A stretch of DNA of 64,000 nt, from assembly GCF_036227205.1 (NCBI RefSeq), contig NZ_CP109442.1, forward strand, positions 9,796,001 through 9,860,000, given 5' to 3'. This DNA comes from Amycolatopsis sp. NBC_01480. Lineage in GTDB: Bacteria; Actinomycetota; Actinomycetes; Mycobacteriales; Pseudonocardiaceae. Below, piece after piece: positions 23,860-31,147 of this stretch. The stretch's first letter is position 1; each line of letters opens with the position of its first letter. The notes below the pieces were generated by a model, which saw nothing but the letters and a program-made list of their open reading frames with translations, did no database searches and was not told the DNA's origin. The translations under genes were made by a program, and so were the position numbers.

Positions 23860-25272
23860 TCAGGCGGGGGCGTCTTCGTTGATCTGTTCCAAAGTCCGGG
23901 CGCGGGTCTCGGGAGCGAACCGCGAAGCCAGGACGAGCAGGGCGTACATCACCGCGACCATGCCGAACACCCCGGTGAGGCCGAACGCGGCGAAGAGGGC
24001 GACGGCGAGGAACGGCATGACCGCGCCGGCGATGTTGCCGATGCCGTTGACGATCGAGGTGCCGGTCGCGCGGATCGACGTCGGGTACAGCTCCGGCGAC
24101 CAGACCGCGAGCGTCGTGTTGGTGATCATCGTGAAGAACTGGAAGAGGGCGCCGAGCACGAGGATCAGCACGGTCGAGTCGCCGAAGGCCGCGAACGCCG
24201 CGGCCGTGACGCAGCCGAGCGCGCCCGCGCAGCCCACGGCGCCGCGCCGGCCGACCCGCCCCGCCAGCCAGGCGGCGGCGCAGGCGCCGAGCAGCGAGCC
24301 GACGTTCATGATCATGGTGAACAGCAGGCTGTCCGAAATGGAGTAACCGCGCTCCACGAGCAGAGTCGGCATCAGGAAGTTGAGTGTCACCTGCGCGCCG
24401 AAGGCCATCCAGGAGGCGGCACCGATCGAGAGCGTGCGAGGCAGCACGGCGCGGGCGAAGACCGCTGCGGGAGAGGACTTGAGCTGGCGTACGGGCACGT
24501 CCGCGGTCGTCAGCGGGCCACCGGCGGTCGTTTCCGTGGTGTGTTTGAGGGAGCCGGACGCGAGGATCGCGAGCGAGCGGTTGGCGTCCTCGACGCGGCC
24601 CTTGGCGAGCAGGAACCGGGGCGTTTCCGGGAGGCGGCGCCGGTAGAGGACGACGAGCAGCGCCGGGAGCGCGAGGAACAGGAAGGTCCAGCGCCACACC
24701 AGGTGGTCGCCGCCGAGCGCCGGGGCGAGCGGGCCGAGGAGCAGGAAGAACAATCCGTAGGACAGGAAGTTGCCAACGCCGCCGGAACCGATGTTGAGGG
24801 TCGCGACCAGCGCGCCCCGGTGCCGGGTGGCGACCATCTCGGCGAGCATCGCGATGCCGATGGTGAACTCGCCGCCCAGCCCGACGCCCACCACGAAGCG
24901 GCTGGCCAGCATCATGTCGTAGTTCACGGCGACCGCGCTGAGCAGGCCGCCGAGGGTGTAGAGCAGCAGGTTCAGCGACAGCGACGCACGTCGGCCGTAC
25001 CGGTCGGCGAGCCACCCGCCGGCGAGCCTGCCGGCCAGCCCGCCGAGCACGGTGAAGGTGTTGATCGTGGTCAGCTGGGTGTCGGTGATCCCGAGCGAGG
25101 CTTTGAGGTTCGCACCCATCGCGCCGACGGAGTTCTGCTCGAGGGTGTCGAAGAACATCCCGGCGAGGATGAGCATGAGCACCCAGAACTGGGCGCGGCT
25201 GAAGCCGACGCGGTCGAGGTGCAGGGCGAGGGTGCCGGAGGCAGCGCGCTCCGGGCTGTGGGTCGAGGCCAT
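23860..25272 (-). CDS. MFS transporter, sugar/aromatic-acid porter type
   Basis: 470 residues with 12 predicted membrane helices. The signature loop GGWLADRYGRR lies after helix 2, R-x-G near VVGVGLGGEFTIG in helix 4, and a second half-signature LAGRVGRRG is in the middle. LPETPRFLLAKGR in the central loop resembles sugar-porter and AAHS (aromatic acid:H+) families. ATG 25272 was chosen because GGGAG is eight bases upstream; earlier in-frame starts (25287, 25362) lack one. It lies in an operon with the binding-protein and OCD genes, downstream of two GntR-type operator sequences. Confidence 0.85.
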   Translation of the reverse strand: MASTHSPERAASGTLALHLDRVGFSRAQFWVLMLILAGMFFDTLEQNSVGAMGANLKASLGITDTQLTTINTFTVLGGLAGRLAGGWLADRYGRRASLSLNLLLYTLGGLLSAVAVNYDMMLASRFVVGVGLGGEFTIGIAMLAEMVATRHRGALVATLNIGSGGVGNFLSYGLFFLLLGPLAPALGGDHLVWRWTFLFLALPALLVVLYRRRLPETPRFLLAKGRVEDANRSLAILASGSLKHTTETTAGGPLTTADVPVRQLKSSPAAVFARAVLPRTLSIGAASWMAFGAQVTLNFLMPTLLVERGYSISDSLLFTMIMNVGSLLGACAAAWLAGRVGRRGAVGCAGALGCVTAAAFAAFGDSTVLILVLGALFQFFTMITNTTLAVWSPELYPTSIRATGTSIVNGIGNIAGAVMPFLAVALFAAFGLTGVFGMVAVMYALLVLASRFAPETRARTLEQINEDAPA

Positions 25273-25317
25273 GGGCTGGGCTCCCATCGGGAGAGACGGC
25301 CGAGCAACGAACCCCTG

Positions 25318-25329
25318 TTTTGTATACGA
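25318..25329. promoter_or_regulatory. Putative GntR/FCD operator, copy 1
   Basis: TTTTGTATACGA contains the GTATAC core of the TNGTATACNA motif bound by FadR-subfamily (FCD) GntR proteins. It lies 46 bp upstream of the MFS start, within the likely promoter. The whole 132-bp region 25273-25404 is noncoding and slightly AT-richer than its surroundings. Confidence 0.6.
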
Positions 25330-25391
25330 GACTTGTTGCCAGGACGTTATCACGTGTGCCAATGACGTGAACCAGTCAGCCTGTGGAGATC

Positions 25392-25403
25392 TTTTGTATA
25401 CGA
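25392..25403. promoter_or_regulatory. Putative GntR/FCD operator, copy 2
   Basis: An identical TTTTGTATACGA 74 bp from copy 1 in the same orientation, ending one base before the stop codon of the gntR gene. Two exact copies at about seven helical turns suggest cooperative binding or looping. Confidence 0.6.
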
Positions 25404-25404
25404 A

Positions 25405-26040
25405 TCAGGCTGACGGAGCGGCCTGACAGTGATAGATCCGCTCGTCCTTGAGGATGTGCTCGCCCATCAGGTAGCCCGCCTGCACCGGCGAGCCGCCGAG
25501 GATCGCGGTGGCGATCGCGGCGTGGTCAGCCCACGACGTGTCGATGCGGTCCTCGATCTCGAGCTCGAAGCCCCACGAGATCCGGCGCAGCAGTTCGTCG
25601 AGCATGCGCGCGAGCTCGGCGTTGCCCGATGCGCGGGCGACCACCTCGTGGAACTCCATGATCAGCGGAGGGAGCTGGTCCACGGCGCGGTCCTCGCCGG
25701 CCTGACGCCCGCGAGCCACGACCGCCCGCAGGTGCTCGGCCTGGTCGCCGCCGCGCGCCTCGGCGGCGAGGGTGGCGGCGAGGACTTCCAGCCCGCGCCG
25801 GACCTGCATCAGCTCGACGACGTCCTGCTGCGAGCGGGCGGAGACGGTCGCGCCCTTGTACTTCTCGGTGTTGATGAAGCCTTCGCTCTCGAGCTGGAGC
25901 AGAGCTTCGCGGATGGGCACCCGGGAGACCCCGAAGCGGGTGGCGATGGCCTCTTCCTTCAGGCGGGTCCCCGCGGGGATCGTGCCGTCGATGATCTCCG
26001 CACGCAGCACCGTCACGACCGAGTTCGACTTGGCGACCAC
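25405..26040 (-). CDS. GntR family regulator, FadR subfamily (FCD domain)
   Basis: 211 residues. N-terminal winged helix (IIDGTIPAGTRLKEEAIATRFGVSRVPIREALLQLESEGF, residues 15-54) and an all-helical FCD ligand domain (about 75-205) with the metal/ligand histidines in FHEVVARASGN, ADHAAIATAI and GEHI. It probably represses the downstream MFS-SBP-OCD operon through the two TTTTGTATACGA sites and responds to a carboxylate-type ligand. GTG start without a clear ribosome site, so the first few residues are uncertain. Confidence 0.88.
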   Translation of the reverse strand: MVAKSNSVVTVLRAEIIDGTIPAGTRLKEEAIATRFGVSRVPIREALLQLESEGFINTEKYKGATVSARSQQDVVELMQVRRGLEVLAATLAAEARGGDQAEHLRAVVARGRQAGEDRAVDQLPPLIMEFHEVVARASGNAELARMLDELLRRISWGFELEIEDRIDTSWADHAAIATAILGGSPVQAGYLMGEHILKDERIYHCQAAPSA

Positions 26041-26111
26041 GAAGCGAGGATATGGGAACGCGGGAGCCGGCGCTGTAGGTCCGGGGGGCGGAGTCGCTCG
26101 TGCTCGCGCCG

Positions 26112-26678
26112 TCAGTCCCCCTCGACGCCCGTACCCCCGTCAGCCGCCGCCGCACCGCCGGCTTTCCCGATCTGCGCGACCGACCACTCCGCCCACTCGG
26201 CCTGCATCCGCGAGAAGCGCTTGCCCCACTCCAGTGCCAGGCGGCCGTAGATCGAGGCGTTGTCCCAGTCGACGTCCGCCTCGATGCGCTCGAGGTGCTC
26301 CAGCCGCCGTTCCCCGATCTCCCCCATGCCCGCCACGTACTCCCGCGCCTGCTCCGCCGAAACCGCGTCCAGGAAGTACAGCCGCAGCAGCGACTCACTG
26401 CGCGGCGCGGGCGGGTCGTACGGCGAGAGCAGCCAGGCGCGCAGCTCCTCGTGGCCGGCCTCGGTGATCTCGTACTCCTTGCGCCCGCGCGGGCCCTCGT
26501 CGGTCACCTTGATCAGCGACGCCTTCTCCAGCTTGCCCAGCTCGCCGTAGAGCTGGCTCTGGGTGGCGGACCACACGTTGGCCATCGCCGTCTGGAAGCG
26601 CTTGAGCAGGTCGTAGCCGCTTCCGGGCTGTTCGGCGAGCAGGCCGAGCACCGCGTGTCGAAGGCTCATGCCGGTCAT
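26112..26678 (-). CDS. PadR family transcriptional regulator
   Basis: 188 residues. Winged helix beginning SLRHAVLGLLAEQPGSGYDLLKRF, with the beta-wing GPRGRKEYEITEAG, then the Vir_act_alpha_C helices that form the dimer (SESLLRLYFLDAVSAEQAREY). ATG 26678 has GGAAGG four bases upstream. PadR proteins repress divergent effector genes, often for phenolic or lipophilic compounds. Two TGACATGTC sites lie in the divergent promoter to the membrane protein and carotenoid-oxygenase operon, its likely target. Confidence 0.88.
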   Translation of the reverse strand: MTGMSLRHAVLGLLAEQPGSGYDLLKRFQTAMANVWSATQSQLYGELGKLEKASLIKVTDEGPRGRKEYEITEAGHEELRAWLLSPYDPPAPRSESLLRLYFLDAVSAEQAREYVAGMGEIGERRLEHLERIEADVDWDNASIYGRLALEWGKRFSRMQAEWAEWSVAQIGKAGGAAAADGGTGVEGD

Positions 26679-26693
26679 CTTACCTTCCACTCT

Positions 26694-26733
26694 TGACATG
26701 TCCAGCTCGGACGTTTTAGCTATGACATGTCAT
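26694..26733. promoter_or_regulatory. Putative PadR operators in the divergent promoter
   Basis: TGACATGTC occurs at 26694-26702 and again, inside the perfect 12-bp palindrome ATGACATGTCAT, at 26722-26733. The first overlaps a TTGACA -35-like hexamer (26693-26698) reading towards the membrane-protein gene. The ATGT/ACAT dyad is typical of PadR-family operators. Confidence 0.55.
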
Positions 26734-26757
26734 TAGTGGAATATTGGGGAGGACATC

Positions 26758-27318
26758 ATGAACTACCTCAAGAGCTTCATCCCGTGGATCGCCTTCGCGG
26801 TGGTCTCCACCCAGTTCGACTGGCGGTACTCGGGCCTGGTCGGCCTGGTCCTCGCCGCCGGCCTGCTCGGGCTGGAACGCCGGCGCGGCAAGGCCTGGGA
26901 CACGCTGGTCATCGAGCTGTCCGCCACGGTGTTCTTCGCGGTGCTGACCGTCTGGTCCTTCGCCGACCCCGGCTCGCCGCTGCACGACTACGTGGGCTCG
27001 CTGTCCGACGTCTGGCTCGCCGTCACCGCCTGGGGCTCGATCGCGGTGCGCCGGCCGTTCACCCTCGGCATCGCCAAGACGATGGTGCCGCCCGCGGTGT
27101 GGGACAACCCGGCGTTCCTGCGCGTCAACATCGTCATCACCGCGGTGTGGGCGGCGAGCTTCACCGTCGCCGGCCTGGCCTCGGCCTTGCTCCTGAACGC
27201 CGCGCCGCACGCGACCGCCGCGCTGATCGTGATCAAGGTGCTCGGCTTCGCCGTCCCCGCCTCGTTCACCGTCCACTACCGCCGGACCGTCCAGGCCCGC
27301 GCCCGGAAAGCCGCGTGA
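26758..27318 (+). CDS. Integral membrane protein of unknown function
   Basis: 186 residues with about six hydrophobic segments: FIPWIAFAVVST, GLVGLVLAAGLLGL, VIELSATVFFAVLTVWSF, VWLAVTAWGSIAV, VIKVLGFAVPASF and a long INIVITAVWAASFTVAGL stretch. GGGGAGG lies seven bases upstream of the ATG. It resembles the small intracellular-septation/isoprenoid-associated membrane proteins seen beside carotenoid genes, but no family is certain. Divergent from padR and four bases before the carotenoid-oxygenase gene, so it probably shares its regulation. Confidence 0.7.
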   Translation: MNYLKSFIPWIAFAVVSTQFDWRYSGLVGLVLAAGLLGLERRRGKAWDTLVIELSATVFFAVLTVWSFADPGSPLHDYVGSLSDVWLAVTAWGSIAVRRPFTLGIAKTMVPPAVWDNPAFLRVNIVITAVWAASFTVAGLASALLLNAAPHATAALIVIKVLGFAVPASFTVHYRRTVQARARKAA

Positions 27319-27322
27319 ACCC

Positions 27323-28630
27323 ATGACCACCAGCGACTTCCAGATGACCGGCGGCTACGCCCCGGTGCACGACGAGCTGACCGCCTACGACCTGCCCGTC
27401 ACCGGCGCGCTGCCGCCCGAGCTGACCGGCTGGTACCTGCGAAACGGCCCCAACCCGCGGAAAGCCAGCGCGCACTGGTTCACCGGCGAGGGCATGATCC
27501 ACGGCGTCCGGCTGGAGCACGGCCGCGCGGCCTGGTACCGCAACCGCTGGGTGCGCACCGAGAGCTTCGACCGGCCGGAAGCGGTGCTGTACAACGCCGA
27601 CGGCTCGCGGAACCTGCGCAACGGCGAGGCCAACACCCACGTGGTCAACCACGCCGGGCGGACGCTCGCGCTCGTCGAGTCCTCGCTCCCGTACGAGATC
27701 ACCCGGGAGCTGGAAACCGCAGGGCCGTACGACTTCGGCGGCGAGCTGGCCGATTCGATGACCGCGCACCCGAAGATCTGCCCGGAAACCGGGGAGCTGC
27801 ACTTCTTCGGCTACGGCAGCCTGACCGCGCCGCACGTGAGCTACTACCGGGCCGACGCCGCCGGGAACCTCGTCGTGAAGCAGCCGATCGACGTGCCGGG
27901 GCTGACCATGATGCACGACTTCGCGCTCACCCGTGAGCACGTCGTGTTCTTCGACCTGCCGGTGGTGTTCGACCGGGCGTCGGTCGGGCGCGGCATCCCG
28001 TACAGCTGGAATGAGGCCTACGGCGCCCGGCTCGGGGTGCTGCGCCGCGACGACCCGGCGGGCGGCGTCCGCTGGCTGGCGATCGACCCCTGTTACGTCT
28101 TCCACACGCTCAACGCGCACGACACCGCCGACGGCCGGATCGTGCTGCACGTGGTGCGGTACGACCACATGTTCGCCGCCGGCCGCCCGCAGCCCGACGG
28201 CACGCTGTGGCGCTGGACGATCGACCCGGTGGCCGGCACCGTCACCGAGGACCACCTCGACGACCGCCGCGCCGAGTTCCCCCGGATCGACGACCGGCTG
28301 GCCGGCGCCGACTCCCGGTTCGGCCACCTGACCGCCTCGCGCGGACCGGAGGAACGCAGCTCGCTGCTGCGTCACGACTTGCACACCGGCTCCGTCGAAG
28401 AGCACCGGTTCGAAACCGGCCGCATCCCGGGAGAGGCCGTTTTCGTGCCCGCCGACGAAACCCCGGGCGGCGCGGGCTGGCTGCTCACCTACGTTTACGA
28501 CGCGACCGCGGGCTCCAGTGACCTCGTGGTGCTGGACGCGCAGAACGTCGCCGCGCCGCCGGTCGCGACCGTGCACCTGCCGCAGCGCGTGCCCGCCGGC
28601 TTCCACGGGAACTGGCTGCCGGACGCGTGA
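27323..28630 (+). CDS. Carotenoid cleavage oxygenase family protein
   Basis: 435 residues, seven-bladed propeller of the carotenoid oxygenase (RPE65/CCD) family. The start motif GWYLRNGPNPR and GEGMIHGVRLEHG are characteristic. The four Fe(II)-binding histidines can be placed at MTAHPK (about 149), MMHDFALT (about 198), HTLNAHD (about 261-267) and FHGNW (about 428). It cleaves conjugated double bases of carotenoids, apocarotenoids or stilbene-like phenolics with O2. PadR regulation would fit a phenolic or apocarotenoid inducer. In an operon with the upstream membrane protein. Confidence 0.9.
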   Translation: MTTSDFQMTGGYAPVHDELTAYDLPVTGALPPELTGWYLRNGPNPRKASAHWFTGEGMIHGVRLEHGRAAWYRNRWVRTESFDRPEAVLYNADGSRNLRNGEANTHVVNHAGRTLALVESSLPYEITRELETAGPYDFGGELADSMTAHPKICPETGELHFFGYGSLTAPHVSYYRADAAGNLVVKQPIDVPGLTMMHDFALTREHVVFFDLPVVFDRASVGRGIPYSWNEAYGARLGVLRRDDPAGGVRWLAIDPCYVFHTLNAHDTADGRIVLHVVRYDHMFAAGRPQPDGTLWRWTIDPVAGTVTEDHLDDRRAEFPRIDDRLAGADSRFGHLTASRGPEERSSLLRHDLHTGSVEEHRFETGRIPGEAVFVPADETPGGAGWLLTYVYDATAGSSDLVVLDAQNVAAPPVATVHLPQRVPAGFHGNWLPDA

Positions 28631-28743
28631 TCAGCGCGGCGTGCCGCGGTTCCACAGGCAGGCCCCGTATCGTCGGCATCGGGAGTCGATAAGAAAGCTT
28701 CCTGCCCAAGGGCATCGGGACGACGTGAGGAAGCGGGCTGCAG

Positions 28744-29934
28744 GTGGTGGGCGCGGGGATTCCGCCGGTCGGCACGCCGGCCGGGATGCGCAAGATCAAT
28801 CAGCGGGCGGTGCTCGACCTGCTGCGCCGAGGGGGCCCGGCGACCCGGCCGCAGGTGGCCAAGGACACCGGGCTGTCGAAGCCGACGGTGAGCCAGGCGC
28901 TGCTGGCGCTGGAGTCCGCCGGGCTCGCGCGCGCGACCGGGCACACGTCCACGGGCACCGGCCGTTCCGCGGTGCTGTACGAGGCGGACCCCACGGCGGG
29001 TTACGTGCTGGGCGTCGACATCGGACGCGAGCACCTGCGGGTCGCGGTGTCGGACCTCGGCGGCACCGTGGTGGCGCGGCGGGACGCGCGCAACACCGCC
29101 CGGTCCGGCAGCGCGCTGGTCGCCGCCGTCGGCAAGCTCGCCGGCGAGATCGTGGCCGAAGCGGTGCTGACCGCCGCGGACATCGTGGTGCGGGTGCTCG
29201 GCTCCCCCGGCGTCGCGGACCCGGCGAAGCGGTGCTTCCGGCACGCGCCGAACCTGCCCGGCTGGGGCCGCGCCGGGCTGCTGGACGACCTGGAGGCCGC
29301 GCTCGGCCCGGACCTGATGGTGGAGAACGACGCGAACCTCACCGCCGTCGGCGAGGGGGAAAGCGGCGCGGCGCGGGGCGCTTCGGTGTTCGGCTGCATC
29401 ACCATCGGCACCGGTGTCGGCATGGGCCTGATGGTGGACGGCCGGGTGTTCCGCGGCGCGACCGGCGCCGCGGGCGAGATCGGCTACCTGCCGTACGGGC
29501 GGATGCGCTCGGCCGACGAGCCGGGCGAGCCGCCCGCGCGCGGGCACCTGGAGGAGGCGACCGCAGCCCAGTCCGTGGTGCGCGGCGCCCGCGAACTCGG
29601 CCTGGGCACGGCGAAATCGGCCCGCGAGGTGTTCCGGCTGGCCCGCGAGGGCGACGAGCTGGCGCAGCGCGCCGTCGAAGCGGAGGCCGACCGGCTCGCC
29701 TACACGGTGGCCTCGGTGGCGGCCGTGATCGACCCCGAGCTGATCGTCCTGGGCGGCGGCGTCGGCACTGCCGCCGATCTCCTGCTGGAGCCCATCGACC
29801 GCGCCCTGCGCGCCTTCACCCCGCTCGTTCCGACCGTCGTGCAAGGCGAGCTTGGTGACGACGCGGTGCTGGCCGGTGCGATCAGCGTCGGGCTGCGCGC
29901 CGCGGAAGGCCTGGTGTTCGAACGGCGCTCGTGA
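28744..29934 (+). CDS. ROK family transcriptional regulator
   Basis: 396 residues, GTG start. An N-terminal winged helix (RAVLDLLRRGGPATRPQVAKDTGLSKPTVSQ, about 21-51) is joined to a ROK sugar-kinase-like domain with LGVDIGREHLRVAVSDLGG, NDANLTAVGEG and GTGVGMGLMVDGRV. The usual zinc motif CxCGxxGC after GEIGY is missing. ROK repressors sense sugars or sugar phosphates; the downstream beta-phosphoglucomutase and GH65 phosphorylase suggest control of disaccharide phosphorolysis, though an ArsR gene lies between. The last codons and stop fall inside a long intergenic inverted repeat (29927-29974). Confidence 0.87.
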   Translation: MVGAGIPPVGTPAGMRKINQRAVLDLLRRGGPATRPQVAKDTGLSKPTVSQALLALESAGLARATGHTSTGTGRSAVLYEADPTAGYVLGVDIGREHLRVAVSDLGGTVVARRDARNTARSGSALVAAVGKLAGEIVAEAVLTAADIVVRVLGSPGVADPAKRCFRHAPNLPGWGRAGLLDDLEAALGPDLMVENDANLTAVGEGESGAARGASVFGCITIGTGVGMGLMVDGRVFRGATGAAGEIGYLPYGRMRSADEPGEPPARGHLEEATAAQSVVRGARELGLGTAKSAREVFRLAREGDELAQRAVEAEADRLAYTVASVAAVIDPELIVLGGGVGTAADLLLEPIDRALRAFTPLVPTVVQGELGDDAVLAGAISVGLRAAEGLVFERRS

Positions 29935-29974
29935 GTGTTCACGACGGTTAGAACCGGCATAAACACTCACGAGC
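29927..29974. repeat. Inverted repeat, CTCGTGAGTG family, copy 1
   Basis: Outer arms GCTCGTGAGTGTT and AACACTCACGAGC pair perfectly over 13 bp, with a partly paired inner CGACGGTTAGAACCGGCA. The outer arms and GGTT/AACC core match the second copy at 61560-61607. It includes the stop codon of the ROK gene, so it also lies where a terminator would act. Confidence 0.85.
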
Positions 29975-30031
29975 CGGTCCCGGCGCCGTCCGAACTGGTC
30001 GCCGGGCCCGGCGGATGGCATCATCCCCGCT

Positions 30032-30406
30032 GTGAGCATCGAGCCCGACCGGCGCCTGATCGACCCGGAACGCGTGGCCGCCGCCGTCGCGGGGCTGGGC
30101 GACCGGGCGGTGATCGACGAGTGGGCCGGACGGTTCGCCGTGGTGGCCGACCCGTCGAGGCTCGCGCTGCTCGTGTCCATCCACTACGCGCGGGAAATCA
30201 GCGTCACCGACCTCGCCGCCGCCACGGGCATGACCGACACCGCCGTCTCACAGGCGCTGCGGCTGCTTCGCGCGCATGGTTTGGTGACGGCGCACCGAGA
30301 TGGGCGCGTAGTGCGTTACCGGCTCGCCGACGCCACCGTCCACGAACTCATCCACCACGTCCGCCCGCACCCGGACAAGCCCGCGGAAGACGGCCCGGCC
30401 CGGTAG
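30032..30406 (+). CDS. ArsR/SmtB family metalloregulator-like protein
   Basis: 124 residues, GTG start. Winged helix with VVADPSRLALLVSIHYAREISVTDLAAATGMTDTAVSQALRLL and a wing HRDGRVVRYRLAD. The C-terminal helix DATVHELIHHVRPHPD holds Asp and several His in the alpha-5 arrangement used by the NmtR/KmtR Ni/Co sensors, so it may sense a metal. No metal transporter lies next to it; it sits between a ROK regulator and sugar genes, and its stop is ten bases before the phosphoglucomutase gene. Its own target is unclear. Confidence 0.8.
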   Translation: MSIEPDRRLIDPERVAAAVAGLGDRAVIDEWAGRFAVVADPSRLALLVSIHYAREISVTDLAAATGMTDTAVSQALRLLRAHGLVTAHRDGRVVRYRLADATVHELIHHVRPHPDKPAEDGPAR

Positions 30407-30415
30407 GTTGTCGGC

Positions 30416-31147
30416 ATGATCGGACTGCCCGACACCATCACTGCCTGCCTCTTCGACCTCGACGGGGTGCTGACCGGGACGGCCGTGCTGCACCGCGAGG
30501 CGTGGAAACGGACGTTCGACGAGTATCTGCGCACCCGGGACGGGGAGTCGTTCCGGGAGTTCACCGACCAGGACTACGCGTCCTTCGTGGACGGCCGCCC
30601 GCGCGCCGACGGTGTCCGCGAGTTTCTGCGCTCACGCGGGATCGAGTTGCCGGAGGGCACCCCGGACGACGCGGTCGACGCGCCGACCGTGAACGGCATC
30701 GGCAACCGCAAGAACGAGCTGGTGCTGAAGATCATCGAGGAGCGCGGCGTCAACCCGTACCCGGGATCGGTGCGGTACCTGGAAAAGGCGCGCGACGCGG
30801 GGCTGCGGATCGCGGTGGTGACCTCGTCGGCGAACGGCGCGAAGGTGCTCGACGCGGCCGACCTGACGAAGTTCGTCGAGGCCCGCGTCGACGGGCTGGT
30901 GATCCGGCGCGACGGCCTCAAAGGCAAGCCGGCGCCCGATTCGTTCCTGGCCGGCGCCAAGGCCCTCGGCGTCACGCCGGAGCACGCGGCGGTGTTCGAA
31001 GACGCGCAGTCCGGGGTGCAGGCCGGGAAGGCCGGCGGTTTCGGCTTCGTGGTCGGGGTGAACCGCGCGGACCAGGCGGACGAGCTGCGGGCGCACGGTG
31101 CCGACATCGTGGTCGACGACCTCGGCGATCTGCTGGAGGACAAGTGA
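30416..31147 (+). CDS. pgmB: Beta-phosphoglucomutase (HAD family)
   Basis: 243 residues. HAD motif I FDLDGVLT with D14 and D16, motif II VVTSSANG near 137, motif III Lys in KGKPAPD near 175 and motif IV FEDAQSG near 193. The HREAWKRTFDEYLRTR cap segment and VNGIGNRKNEL loop are typical of beta-phosphoglucomutase. It interconverts beta-glucose-1-phosphate, released by inverting GH65 phosphorylases, and glucose-6-phosphate. The GTGA overlap with the GH65 gene makes the functional pair explicit. A TAGGTT element ends six bases before the ATG and could give a leaderless internal transcript. Confidence 0.88.
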   Translation: MIGLPDTITACLFDLDGVLTGTAVLHREAWKRTFDEYLRTRDGESFREFTDQDYASFVDGRPRADGVREFLRSRGIELPEGTPDDAVDAPTVNGIGNRKNELVLKIIEERGVNPYPGSVRYLEKARDAGLRIAVVTSSANGAKVLDAADLTKFVEARVDGLVIRRDGLKGKPAPDSFLAGAKALGVTPEHAAVFEDAQSGVQAGKAGGFGFVVGVNRADQADELRAHGADIVVDDLGDLLEDK

